Shown here: positions 6,741 to 14,387 of the stretch, one piece after another
How positions within the stretch are numbered: the stretch's first letter is position 1
Layout: each line of letters starts with the position of its first letter
DNA from: SAR202 cluster bacterium
GTDB taxonomy: Bacteria > Chloroflexota > Dehalococcoidia > SAR202 > GCA-002694895
Assembly (NCBI GenBank): GCA_009391605.1
Contig: VFGQ01000013.1
Coordinates: 1-17,208 of the forward strand
Length of the DNA stretch: 17,208 nt
Direction of reading: 5' to 3'
Program-made: the position numbers and the translations under genes
Notes under the pieces: generated by a model
Seen by the model: the letters and a program-made list of their open reading frames with translations, nothing else
The model's database searches: none
Told to the model about the DNA's origin: nothing

Positions 6741-7535
6741 TTAGCTGATAGAATCAGATATAAACCGATTAACTTCTGAATTGAAAACATACGGTTTTTC
6801 CCAGTACACTGAATGACCGCAATCAGGAATAATCAAAAATTCAGAATCTTTTATATATTCTGAAGCTAGTTTAATTATATGCGGTGGCATTAAAGTATCA
6901 TCTTGTCCCACCAAAAATAAAACTGGCATTTTTAAAGCATTTAATTCTTGCCCTTTAGGACCTCCAAGTAAATTTATTTTATCCAATGCCATTTCAGGGT
7001 TAGCTAATTCGGGATTTGTTAAACTGATCTGTAAATATAAATTTGCCATTTCAGGATTGTCATTTTCAAACTTTTCAGATATTGCTTCTAATCGTCCACG
7101 TGTTCTGGGGTATTTATTTTTCCATTCAATAAGTTCATTTTCTAATAAAGGTTCACCCATTCCTCCTGTAGTATCAGCAAATGTAATACTTAAAACTCTA
7201 TTAGAATGTTCTACGGCGAATCCTAACGCAGATATACCTCCCATAGATTGAGCAACAAGATGAGCTTTATCTATGTTCAAAAAATCCATTAATAACTCTA
7301 AATCTTTAGGAAACGCAGACCATCCCGGGCCATTATCAATATCATATGAATTTCCAAATCCCCGCTGAGAATAAGCAATACAATGAAACTTTTTTGAAAA
7401 GTATGGGATTTGTTGAAACCAAGATAGTAAATTTCCTCCCCGCCCATGCATAAAGACTATTGTTCCAAATTTTTTATTTTCAGGTGAAAATTCCTGATAA
7501 TCTATTCTTATTCCATTTAAACTTGCTTGTGGCAT
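6741..7535 (-). CDS. alpha/beta hydrolase
   Basis: This 264-residue cytoplasmic alpha/beta-hydrolase-fold protein has no signal peptide. It shows an oxyanion-hole HGRGG at 30-34, SQRGFGNS at 56-63, the nucleophile elbow AQSMGG at 95-100 (Ser97, with Ala in place of the usual first Gly), an acid in GQDD at 210-213 and the catalytic CGHSVYWEKP at 239-248 (His241). The triad is therefore complete. The pattern is that of the broad lipase/esterase, epoxide hydrolase and C-C hydrolase group, and the substrate is not deducible. GAGGG lies upstream of the ATG. It is the last gene of a minus-strand run, 95 nt after the hydantoinase-like gene, and may or may not share its transcript. Confidence 0.9.
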   Translation of the reverse strand: MPQASLNGIRIDYQEFSPENKKFGTIVFMHGRGGNLLSWFQQIPYFSKKFHCIAYSQRGFGNSYDIDNGPGWSAFPKDLELLMDFLNIDKAHLVAQSMGGISALGFAVEHSNRVLSITFADTTGGMGEPLLENELIEWKNKYPRTRGRLEAISEKFENDNPEMANLYLQISLTNPELANPEMALDKINLLGGPKGQELNALKMPVLFLVGQDDTLMPPHIIKLASEYIKDSEFLIIPDCGHSVYWEKPYVFNSEVNRFISDSIS

Positions 7536-7604
7536 GTATCCCTCTAATTATTATTTAATTATAAATTTTATTTAGTACTTCAGAGTTTAAAATCCCACAG
7601 GGTA

Positions 7605-7625
7605 GTGATTCAAAAAAATAATCAC
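7605..7625 (-). terminator. weak hairpin downstream of the hydantoinase-like gene
   Basis: GTGATT at 7605-7610 pairs with AATCAC at 7620-7625 around a nine-base loop. On the minus strand it begins about five bases past the stop codon of the amidohydrolase. There is no T-run after the stem, so it is a poor intrinsic terminator and may have no function. Confidence 0.2.
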
Positions 7626-7630
7626 ATTTT

Positions 7631-9040
7631 CTATTTCCCTTTCCCTGAAATTGGGGGGGCAGGATTACCTGCAGATATAAATCTTCCTGCACCAGGCTGT
7701 TGTTCTAATTTACCATTATTCAACAATACTTTACCTCTTAAAATTGTCATCCATGGCTTTCCATTCACCTTCCATTTTTCATAAGGGGTATAACCTGTAG
7801 TACTCTGATGGTTTTGAGCTTGAATATTTATCTCGGCATCAGGGTCAATAATAAGCAGATCAGCATCTGAACCAGGTTGTATTACACCTTTCTTTGGGTA
7901 AAGACCAAAGATTCGTGCCGGGTTCTCTGCCATCACACGTGCCATCCACCATATAGGAAGATTTCGTTTCACTACACCTTCTGAATAAACAAGAGGAACA
8001 ATAGTCTCTATTGATGGAGCTCCAAAAGGAATAGGATCTCCTTTGGGAGATCGAAAAATATTATCCCACCCAAGTTCTTTCATAGCAGTAGGAGCCGGTG
8101 AATGATCACTTCCCACAGTTGAAATATACCCATTAACTAAACCCTGCCACATAGCATCCTGATTCACTCCATCTGCAGAACGCAAAGGAGGACCTATTTT
8201 AGCAAATGGGCCAAGATGTTCCATCGCCGTTTCATCTAAAAGTAAATACTGAGGGCAAGTTTCAGTCCACACACGTTGTCCTTGTTGTTGTGCTTGCTTG
8301 ATGCGATTTAATCCAAGCTTTGTTGAAAGATGTACTATGTATAATGGGCAATCAGTCATAGCTCCCAAAAGAATACCACGATTTATCGCCTCTGCTTCTG
8401 CCCATGGAGGGCAAGTATCTGGAAAATCATTGGGTTTTGTTCTCCCTTCTGTCATTGCTTTATTCATAAGATGTTCAATAACATCTCCGTTCTCAGCATG
8501 AAGTTGTACTATTCCACCATTAGCACTTACGATCTCCATAACTTTAGCTATGAATGAATCAGATACCCTGTGATCATATGTCATAAACATCTTGTAAGAT
8601 GTTACTCCCATATTTATTGCTTCAGGAAGGCTATCTATTATATAAGGAGTATTGCTCAAAATATAATGAAAAGAGTAATCTACCACAGCTTCTTTTTGTG
8701 CTTCTTTCTTCCATCTACTAATAGCCTGAGGAAGGGTTTCTTTTTCAGATGCATTATAAGCACCAAATGGAATTATTGTTGTCAGTCCGGCAAGAGCTGC
8801 TGCCTTAGTTGTGACTGCCCAATCATCACCTGTTTCTCGAACATGTACATGGCAATCTATCGGCCCTGGTAATACATATTTGTCTGATGCATCAATATAT
8901 TTGTCTGCATCAGGCAAAGTACTTTGATCTCCTATAGCTACAATTTTATCATCCTTAATTGCTATATCTGTTTTGTATGAATTTGAAGAAAATGCGACTA
9001 TTCCATCATGTATGATAGTGTCAACTATTTGAATTGTCAT
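7631..9040 (-). CDS. dihydropyrimidinase/hydantoinase-type cyclic amidohydrolase
   Basis: This 469-residue amidohydrolase-superfamily enzyme has all expected binuclear metal ligands: HVH at 64-66, the carboxylated lysine in YKMFMTY at 149-155 (Lys150), LHAENG at 180-185 (His181), IVHLST at 235-240 (His237) and VGSDHSP at 309-315 (Asp312). Tyr155 sits where D-hydantoinases have their substrate-orienting Tyr. Such enzymes open cyclic ureides (dihydrouracil, hydantoins, sometimes allantoin) to N-carbamoyl amino acids. A GGAGT ribosome binding site precedes the ATG, and a 12-bp inverted repeat lies just upstream. It follows the flavoprotein gene by 119 nt on the same strand. Three 60-base samples I counted have 27, 27 and 22 G/C, against 20, 18 and 13 in his-gene samples, which hints at separate ancestry. 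No carbamoylase or pyrimidine-degradation partner is visible. Confidence 0.93.
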   Translation of the reverse strand: MTIQIVDTIIHDGIVAFSSNSYKTDIAIKDDKIVAIGDQSTLPDADKYIDASDKYVLPGPIDCHVHVRETGDDWAVTTKAAALAGLTTIIPFGAYNASEKETLPQAISRWKKEAQKEAVVDYSFHYILSNTPYIIDSLPEAINMGVTSYKMFMTYDHRVSDSFIAKVMEIVSANGGIVQLHAENGDVIEHLMNKAMTEGRTKPNDFPDTCPPWAEAEAINRGILLGAMTDCPLYIVHLSTKLGLNRIKQAQQQGQRVWTETCPQYLLLDETAMEHLGPFAKIGPPLRSADGVNQDAMWQGLVNGYISTVGSDHSPAPTAMKELGWDNIFRSPKGDPIPFGAPSIETIVPLVYSEGVVKRNLPIWWMARVMAENPARIFGLYPKKGVIQPGSDADLLIIDPDAEINIQAQNHQSTTGYTPYEKWKVNGKPWMTILRGKVLLNNGKLEQQPGAGRFISAGNPAPPISGKGK

Positions 9041-9053
9041 AATCTACTCCGCA

Positions 9054-9105
9054 TATTTTATTTCAGTGATAGTAATATTAATCTAATTTGATGTGAAATA
9101 AAATA
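9054..9105. repeat. 12-bp perfect inverted repeat upstream of the hydantoinase-like gene
   Basis: TATTTTATTTCA at 9054-9065 is exactly complementary in reverse to TGAAATAAAATA at 9094-9105, with a 28-base spacer. The near arm abuts the ribosome binding site of the amidohydrolase gene. On the minus strand there is no T-run after the stem (one lies before it), so an operator or RNA hairpin is likelier than a terminator. Arms this A/T-rich can arise by chance. Confidence 0.4.
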
Positions 9106-9159
9106 AGAAAAAAAATGAACACTTGAGTAATAGCAATATAAAATATTTTATAAATATAA

Positions 9160-10308
9160 CTAATAAACTTCTTCATTATCATTATTAAGTGCATAATTTC
9201 TATCAGGTCTCAAAGGTGAAATATCCATTGTAGGAGTTTTTCCTAAAGTTAATTGTGCTGCTAATTTACCAAGATATGGTCCATATAATATACCTTTTTT
9301 ACCTCCACCTGTAACAAGAACATAATTTTTGTTGTCTTTGCCATATCCAATAATTGGAATTCCATCAGCACTCAATGGCCTTAAGCATGCAGTATGTCCT
9401 GTCATTTCAGCATCTTGAAGATAAGAAAATACGGATGTTACATCTTCAATCATATTATTACGAGCTTCAAAAGTAACTCTTTCATCAAATCCAACTTTTT
9501 CTGTGGTAGTACCAATCCAAACCATGCCATCCGGTTTACTAGAAACATAACTATGTGACCAATTAATGTAATTAATATGTGGTGCATCAATCTTTAATTT
9601 TATTATTTGTCCTCTCAAAGGTTCTACAGGGACTTTTGTACCAATCCAATCAGAAACAAATTGTGTCCACGGGCCCATAGCAAAAATAACTCGATTTGTA
9701 TTAAAAGTCTCAGTTTTAGTAGTTATAATAATATTTCCTGAAGATTGAGATTTAACTTTAATAACTTCACTATATTTAATTTCAGCCCCTTTTTTTTCAG
9801 CACTAGTAAGTAACCCTAAAGTGAGTTTATACGGATCTAACATAACAGAACCTTGAATAATTGAACCTCCATATATTTTTGAAGATATCCTTGGTTCAAT
9901 CTTTAACATTTCCTCACTTGAAAACCATTCAGATTTAAATCCTTTCACCTTATTTTGCCAATTTGTTTGTAATTGCAGATCAATTGCCTCATCTTTTGTC
10001 ATTGCTAAATTAATAGTAGGTTGCACATCATACTCTGTATCAATTCCAGTTTCCTCCAATAAATCAGAAGATAAAGAAGAGTGTAATTGAAAAGATTTTA
10101 AACCATAATCTAAAACCAGATCGGGCACTCCGTATCCTACCAAAGGATTTAAAGATCCTAAAGCAAATCCCGAAGCATGCCCGGCAACTGTATCTCTTTC
10201 CAATACTAAAGAACGAATGCCATATTTTGCCAAAAAATATGCTGCGGAACATCCGACAATTCCACCACCAATAATTATAACGTCATATATTTCTTTATTT
10301 TTAGACAT
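9160..10308 (-). CDS. FAD-dependent oxidoreductase, glycine/sarcosine oxidase-like (DAO family)
   Basis: This 382-residue flavoprotein has an N-terminal Rossmann motif IIIGGGIVGCSAAY at 11-24, with the acidic residue after strand two at Glu37, and the C-terminal DAO-family block CLRPLSADGIPIIG at 308-321, where Arg310 aligns with the substrate-carboxylate-binding Arg. VTGGGKKGILYGP at 332-344 corresponds to the flavin-binding loop; glycine oxidases usually have His near its start, and here it is Gly. Relatives oxidise glycine, sarcosine, D-amino acids or other secondary amines. There is no transit signal. The gene starts 13 nt after hisIE with no ribosome binding site, so it is very probably co-transcribed and perhaps translationally coupled with the his genes. 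It has no known role in histidine synthesis. Substrate assignment within the family is uncertain. Confidence 0.9.
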   Translation of the reverse strand: MSKNKEIYDVIIIGGGIVGCSAAYFLAKYGIRSLVLERDTVAGHASGFALGSLNPLVGYGVPDLVLDYGLKSFQLHSSLSSDLLEETGIDTEYDVQPTINLAMTKDEAIDLQLQTNWQNKVKGFKSEWFSSEEMLKIEPRISSKIYGGSIIQGSVMLDPYKLTLGLLTSAEKKGAEIKYSEVIKVKSQSSGNIIITTKTETFNTNRVIFAMGPWTQFVSDWIGTKVPVEPLRGQIIKLKIDAPHINYINWSHSYVSSKPDGMVWIGTTTEKVGFDERVTFEARNNMIEDVTSVFSYLQDAEMTGHTACLRPLSADGIPIIGYGKDNKNYVLVTGGGKKGILYGPYLGKLAAQLTLGKTPTMDISPLRPDRNYALNNDNEEVY

Positions 10309-10322
10309 ACTAATATATTAGT
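10309..10322. repeat. 14-bp perfect palindrome at the hisIE/flavoprotein junction
   Basis: ACTAATATATTAGT reads the same on both strands. It spans the whole gap between the two genes, shares one base with the hisIE stop codon and directly precedes the flavoprotein ATG. It could be a protein site or a small hairpin at the start codon, or chance in A/T-rich DNA. Confidence 0.4.
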
Positions 10323-10921
10323 TACTTTTTACGTGATTCAAGTTCATTCCAAATTTCTTCAATATTTATATCCGCTTTTTCTAACATTACTAACATATGA
10401 TATATTAAATCACAAAACTCATAAATTATTTTGGTTCTATTTTTATCTGTTAAACTTGCAATAGATAATTCCCCAGCTTCCTCTACAATCTTTTGAGCTA
10501 TTTTGGGCATACCTTCTTTTAATAAATTCAAGGTATAACTATCAGGATTATGGTCTTCTTTTCTTTGTTTAATAATTGCAATTAATGAATTTAGTGTATT
10601 TTGTTTATGTATATTTTCATTACTAAAACAAGTAGAATTACCTGTATGACAAATCGGACCAGTTGGAACGGCTTTAATTAAAATTGTATCTTGGTCACAA
10701 TCTAATGATAAACTGATTAATTTTAAATAATTGCCTGACTTTTCACCTTTTTCCCATAATCTTTTTCTGCTTCTGCTATAAAACCAAACATGGTTAGAAT
10801 TTATAGTCAAATCAATTGATTCTTGATTCATATAACCTAACATTATTACTTCATCAGTTCTATTATCTTGTATTATTGCTGGTATCAAACCTAATTTATT
10901 AGTTTTTATTTCTTTATTCAT
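10322..10921 (-). CDS. hisI: bifunctional phosphoribosyl-AMP cyclohydrolase / phosphoribosyl-ATP pyrophosphatase
   Basis: This fused HisIE of 199 residues from the start I prefer catalyses the second and third steps of histidine synthesis. The HisI half carries the family blocks WFYSRSRKRLWEKGEKSGN, DCDQDT and GPICHTGNSTCF, including the Cys and Asp residues that bind zinc and magnesium. The HisE half carries MPKIAQKIVEEAGEL, with the EExxE-type magnesium site, and CDLIYHMLVML. I place the start at ATG 10919-10921, where the HisI fold begins ([15 protein letters not shown]). An in-frame ATG at 10984 would add 21 residues encoded inside hisF with no homologous content. From 10921 the gene overlaps the hisF end by 8 nt and has no own ribosome binding site, which fits translational coupling. 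The flavoprotein gene follows after 13 nt. Confidence 0.95.
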   Translation of the reverse strand: MNKEIKTNKLGLIPAIIQDNRTDEVIMLGYMNQESIDLTINSNHVWFYSRSRKRLWEKGEKSGNYLKLISLSLDCDQDTILIKAVPTGPICHTGNSTCFSNENIHKQNTLNSLIAIIKQRKEDHNPDSYTLNLLKEGMPKIAQKIVEEAGELSIASLTDKNRTKIIYEFCDLIYHMLVMLEKADINIEEIWNELESRKK

Positions 10922-11672
10922 TTCTAACTTGTATTCCTTTTGAATATAAAATTTCTTTAATGTTATTAATGGTATACTCTCCAAAATGAAAAATACTCGC
11001 TGCTAATACTGCATCTGCATTTCCTTTTGATAAAGCTTCATACATATGTTCGGGAGATCCTGCTCCTCCACTAGCTATTATTGGTATATTTATCTTTGTG
11101 GAAATTTCACGTAATAAATTAATATCATAACCTGTTGCTTTTCCATCTTGATCTATACTAGTTACTAAAAGTTCACCTGCTCCTAAATTATTTAAATCTT
11201 GAGCCCATTTAATAGCATCCATACCTGTATTGTATCTTCCTCCATGACTATATACTTCCCACTTCTTGTTGTTTTGTTTTGCATCTATAGCACCTACTAT
11301 AGCTTGAGACCCGAAATAATTTGCTGCTTTGTAAATTAGTTCTTTATTTAAAATTCCAGCTGTATTTATTGATACTTTGTCAGCACCATGATTTAACAAA
11401 ATTTTAATATCTTCAACACTCTTTATTCCACCACCAATTGTTAAAGGAATAAATACTTGTTTTGAAACTTTTTCAACAATACTTAATATTGTTTTTCTAT
11501 TTTCTACACTTGCGGTTATATCTAAAAACACTAATTCATCAGCCCCATCGTCATAATATTTCTTAGCTAATTTGACCGGATCGCCCGCTGCAATAAGATT
11601 TATAAAACTTTTACCTTTCACAACCTGGCCTTTATCTACATCAAGACACGGTATTATTCGCTTTGTTAACAT
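10914..11672 (-). CDS. hisF: imidazole glycerol phosphate synthase, cyclase subunit
   Basis: This 252-residue (beta/alpha)8 barrel, of normal length, takes ammonia delivered by HisH and converts PRFAR to imidazole glycerol phosphate and AICAR. Catalytic Asp11 lies in IPCLDVDKG at 7-15 and Asp130 in GAIDAK at 127-132. Phosphate-binding loops are TIGGGIKS at 78-85 and [10 protein letters not shown] at 200-209. No Shine-Dalgarno sequence precedes the ATG. A 117-nt gap separates it from hisA upstream, an unusual spacer in an otherwise packed run, holding only a possible 15-codon ATG frame (11683-11730, minus) with no His codons. Its last 8 nt overlap hisIE. Confidence 0.97.
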   Translation of the reverse strand: MLTKRIIPCLDVDKGQVVKGKSFINLIAAGDPVKLAKKYYDDGADELVFLDITASVENRKTILSIVEKVSKQVFIPLTIGGGIKSVEDIKILLNHGADKVSINTAGILNKELIYKAANYFGSQAIVGAIDAKQNNKKWEVYSHGGRYNTGMDAIKWAQDLNNLGAGELLVTSIDQDGKATGYDINLLREISTKINIPIIASGGAGSPEHMYEALSKGNADAVLAASIFHFGEYTINNIKEILYSKGIQVRNE

Positions 11673-11789
11673 TTGTTGTACTTTAAGGAAAATTAAAATC
11701 TAAAATTATAAGACTTATGATTCTCGCCATTAAATATTTCTGATTTTTTTTACAATTTAATTTAGATAAATCACTTATTGTTTTTATAA

Positions 11790-12512
11790 CTAACTTTTAT
11801 ACTTTTCAATTATTGAGATTGGATTTAAACGATTTTCATAAAAAGCTTTTCCAATTATAACACCTTCCACACCTAGTTTATCGAGGGACTCAAGATCAAA
11901 TTCTGATGAAATACCTCCTGCTACAATGAGTTGAAGATTGAATCTCTTAAGAATGTTTTTTATATTTTTTATTGATACTCCTTTAAAAGTTCCGTCTCTG
12001 TCAATATCAGTATAAATAAATTTTTTCACTCCCATTTTTAACATATTATGTATTAAATCTTCAGGTGTTAATTGAGTTTCACGTGTCCATCCCTCAGTTT
12101 TAATTCTACCTCTTGATGAATCTACTGAAACAATTATTTTATCTGATCCATATTTTTTAATGGAAGTTTTAACAATATTGTTTTCATTCTTTATAGCAGC
12201 ACTTCCTAAGATAATTCTTTCAACACCTAAAGAAAGGTAATAGTTTATTGTTTCTAAATTTCTTATCCCTCCACCTATTTGTATTCTTGTATTAGTATTA
12301 TTAATCATATTTTGGATCAGGTTACTAGAAATAGTTGTACCTAATTTGGCACCTTCAAGATCCACGATGTGAATTAAATTAGCACCTTTTAATTCCCAAT
12401 TTTTAATAACTTCTATCGGGTCATCAGAATATATTGTAGATTGTTCATAATCTCCTTTGTATAACCTTACACATTTATTTTTATATATATCTATTGCTGG
12501 TATAACTAACAT
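11790..12512 (-). CDS. hisA: phosphoribosylformimino-5-aminoimidazole carboxamide ribotide isomerase
   Basis: This 240-residue (beta/alpha)8 barrel isomerises ProFAR to PRFAR, the substrate of HisHF. It has catalytic Asp8 in IPAIDI at 4-9 and the second acid in SVDSSRG at 129-135 (Asp131). Phosphate loops are QIGGGIRN at 78-85 and IVAGGIS at 196-202. IYTDIDRDGTFKG at 166-178 is the usual strand-six block. It ends 12 nt after hisH on the same strand and has no recognisable ribosome binding site, so it is probably read by coupling from hisH. The product family also contains the dual-function PriA of Actinobacteria, but nothing here calls for that reading. Confidence 0.96.
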   Translation of the reverse strand: MLVIPAIDIYKNKCVRLYKGDYEQSTIYSDDPIEVIKNWELKGANLIHIVDLEGAKLGTTISSNLIQNMINNTNTRIQIGGGIRNLETINYYLSLGVERIILGSAAIKNENNIVKTSIKKYGSDKIIVSVDSSRGRIKTEGWTRETQLTPEDLIHNMLKMGVKKFIYTDIDRDGTFKGVSIKNIKNILKRFNLQLIVAGGISSEFDLESLDKLGVEGVIIGKAFYENRLNPISIIEKYKS

Positions 12513-12524
12513 TGAAACTTATAT

Positions 12525-13130
12525 TTAGATTAATTTATTAATAAAATTTTGATAAATTTTCAATCCAGATTCCCCGCTTCTTTCTGGATGGAATTGTAAA
12601 CCAACATAATTTTCATATGCATAAGCTGAGCAAAATTCAAGTCCATAGTTTGTTTGGGCAATAATATTATATGGATTATCAGGATTCACATAATAACTAT
12701 GTATAAAATAAAAATAAGAATTATCAGGAATACCATTGAAGATTGGATGACTTTTATTAAAGTTTACTTTATTCCAACCAATGTGAGGAACTTTTACAGA
12801 ATCTGGTATTTTAGGAACAGTTCCTTTAAATAAATTTAATCCCTTACATTCCCCTTCTTCTGATTTTGTAAACATCAATTGTAATCCAAGGCATATACCA
12901 ATAAATGGCATTTTATTATTTATTAGTTCAATTAATATTTTATCTATACCATTTTTATTCAATTTTTTCATAGCTTCAGGAAAAGATCCTTGCCCGGGGA
13001 ATATGATAGCTTTTGCTTTAAATAATTCTTTTGAATTGTTCGTTGTTACCGGTTCACATCCAATTTTTTTCAATGCATTTCTAATACTTTCAATATTACC
13101 AGCATCATAGTCAATTATGTGAATTTTCAA
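12525..13130 (-). CDS. hisH: imidazole glycerol phosphate synthase, glutamine amidotransferase subunit
   Basis: This 201-residue class I glutamine amidotransferase hydrolyses glutamine and channels ammonia to HisF. The triad is complete: Cys80 in GICLGLQLMF at 78-87, with His181 and Glu183 in LQFHPERSG at 178-186. The oxyanion region is FPGQGSFPEAM at 44-54 and the N-terminal signature is DYDAGN at 7-12. A weak AAGGAAAA lies about nine bases before the ATG. It is first in the minus-strand his run and is divergent from hisG across 134 nt, so its promoter should lie there. Confidence 0.96.
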   Translation of the reverse strand: MKIHIIDYDAGNIESIRNALKKIGCEPVTTNNSKELFKAKAIIFPGQGSFPEAMKKLNKNGIDKILIELINNKMPFIGICLGLQLMFTKSEEGECKGLNLFKGTVPKIPDSVKVPHIGWNKVNFNKSHPIFNGIPDNSYFYFIHSYYVNPDNPYNIIAQTNYGLEFCSAYAYENYVGLQFHPERSGESGLKIYQNFINKLI

Positions 13131-13163
13131 ATTATTTTTCCTTTATATTAAATTAAAATATAT

Positions 13164-13196
13164 TATTTCATACTCTTTTTTTATTATCATGAAATA
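13164..13196. repeat. 8-bp inverted repeat with T-rich core in the hisH-hisG spacer
   Basis: TATTTCAT at 13164-13171 is complementary in reverse to ATGAAATA at 13189-13196. Between them lies ACTCTTTTTTTATT (13172-13185), which recurs exactly at 14251-14264 on the far side of hisG, also flanked by TTTCA and TGAAA. It lies between divergent promoters, a natural place for an operator. Confidence 0.4.
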
Positions 13197-13225
13197 TTGA
13201 CTAATCATATATAATTAAAGATTAT
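13197..13225 (+). promoter_or_regulatory. possible sigma-70-type promoter for hisG
   Basis: TTGACT at 13197-13202 matches the -35 consensus at five of six bases. GATTAT at 13220-13225, 17 bases on, matches the -10 at four of six. A start near 13232 would leave a leader of about 33 nt. In DNA this A/T-rich the call is weak. Confidence 0.3.
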
Positions 13226-13264
13226 TTTATATAACTATAACTACAATTATACTTAATCATTACT

Positions 13265-14230
13265 ATGTTAAATATAGCCTTACCATCAAGTGGCCCATTA
13301 TATCAATCAACGATTGATTTTTTTAATAGTGCTGGAATACCAATAAAAAGATCAAGTTTACGTGCTTATTCTGGTACAACTACTTTTGATAAAAATATAA
13401 AAATAATATTTCAAAGGCAATCAGATGTACCTAAATCAATTAGTAATAAAATCGCTGATATCGGAGTTCTAGGACTAGACAGATATCTGGAAAATATTCA
13501 AAACAATAAAACTAAAACCTTAATTGAAAAACTAGGATATGGAAATTGTGATTTAGTAATTGCAGTTCCACAATCTTGGAATGATATTAATAATATGTCA
13601 GATTTAGTTGCATATTCTAATACAAATAAATTAAGAATTGCTACTAAATATCCATTACAAACTCAAAATTATTTGTCTGAACATCATATGAAATTATATG
13701 AAATTATCTCAACTAATGGTGCCGTAGAAAGTGCCCCTCAAACAGGTATTGCAGATATCATTGTAGATATAAGTTCTACCGGAACTACAATTAGAGAAAA
13801 TAACCTTAAAATATTAGATGATGGTTATATATTGTTTTCTGAGGCAACTTTGATCTCTAACCCAGTTACGCTTTCTAATTATAAGGATAAATTTAATTCT
13901 GCCAAAAAATTATTATATTTTATTTTAGGTCATATGAATTCTAAACTTTACAATACTATTATATTTAATATTGAATCTGAAAATGAGAATCAATTATTTA
14001 AAATGTTAAATCAACATAGCAGTATTAAAGGTATTATTGGGCCAACAATAGCCAAGGTCTACTCAAGAGATGAACGTAATTGGTTTTCCGTAACAGTTGT
14101 CGTTTCAAATGAGTTGTTGAGCGATGCTATTGAAATAATGGATAAACTTAATGCAGAAGGTATTACTATAGTCCAAAATAAATTGGTTTTTGATGGAACA
14201 ACTGATATAGAAAAATTACTTACAGGATAA
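13265..14230 (+). CDS. hisG: ATP phosphoribosyltransferase, long form
   Basis: This 321-residue enzyme starts histidine synthesis by joining ATP and PRPP. It opens with IALPSSGPLYQST at 4-16. The PRPP loop lies in DIIVDISSTGTTIRENN at 164-180, preceded by ESAPQTG at 155-161. A separate C-terminal domain, about 228-320, with GPTIAKVYSRDERNWFSVTV, matches the ACT-like HisG_C regulatory domain. This makes it the long form, which needs no HisZ partner and is normally feedback-inhibited by histidine. No Shine-Dalgarno sequence precedes the ATG. It stands alone on the plus strand, divergent from hisH and 157 nt ahead of hisB, with T-rich repeat elements on both sides. Confidence 0.95.
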   Translation: MLNIALPSSGPLYQSTIDFFNSAGIPIKRSSLRAYSGTTTFDKNIKIIFQRQSDVPKSISNKIADIGVLGLDRYLENIQNNKTKTLIEKLGYGNCDLVIAVPQSWNDINNMSDLVAYSNTNKLRIATKYPLQTQNYLSEHHMKLYEIISTNGAVESAPQTGIADIIVDISSTGTTIRENNLKILDDGYILFSEATLISNPVTLSNYKDKFNSAKKLLYFILGHMNSKLYNTIIFNIESENENQLFKMLNQHSSIKGIIGPTIAKVYSRDERNWFSVTVVVSNELLSDAIEIMDKLNAEGITIVQNKLVFDGTTDIEKLLTG

Positions 14231-14241
14231 ATCGTGCCTAA

Positions 14242-14276
14242 TTTCACAACACTCTTTTTTTATTTTACAGATGAAA
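14242..14276. repeat. second copy of the T-rich TTTCA/TGAAA element, hisG-hisB spacer
   Basis: TTTCA at 14242-14246 and TGAAA at 14272-14276 flank ACTCTTTTTTTATT at 14251-14264, the same 14 bases as in the hisH-hisG spacer at 13172-13185. It starts 11 bases after the hisG stop codon. It may act as a weak terminator or regulatory site, and the rest of this 157-nt spacer shows nothing else clear. Confidence 0.35.
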
Positions 14277-14387
14277 ATTTGACAATTGATGTTTTCAAAA
14301 AAATGTTTTAGAGTATGAATAAAGTAAGCCAATGATCAATTATATTTCAATTCTTAAATACAATAATATTAATAATTAATAAAAAAA

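Noticed and set aside
10922..10984. Upstream in-frame ATG for HisIE inside hisF
   Set aside because: The 21 extra residues lie wholly within hisF coding sequence and precede the normal start of the HisI fold; ATG at 10921 gives the usual stop/start overlap.
11683..11730. 15-codon ATG frame in the hisA-hisF spacer as a his leader peptide
   Set aside because: It has no His codons, no ribosome binding site and no attenuator-like hairpin.
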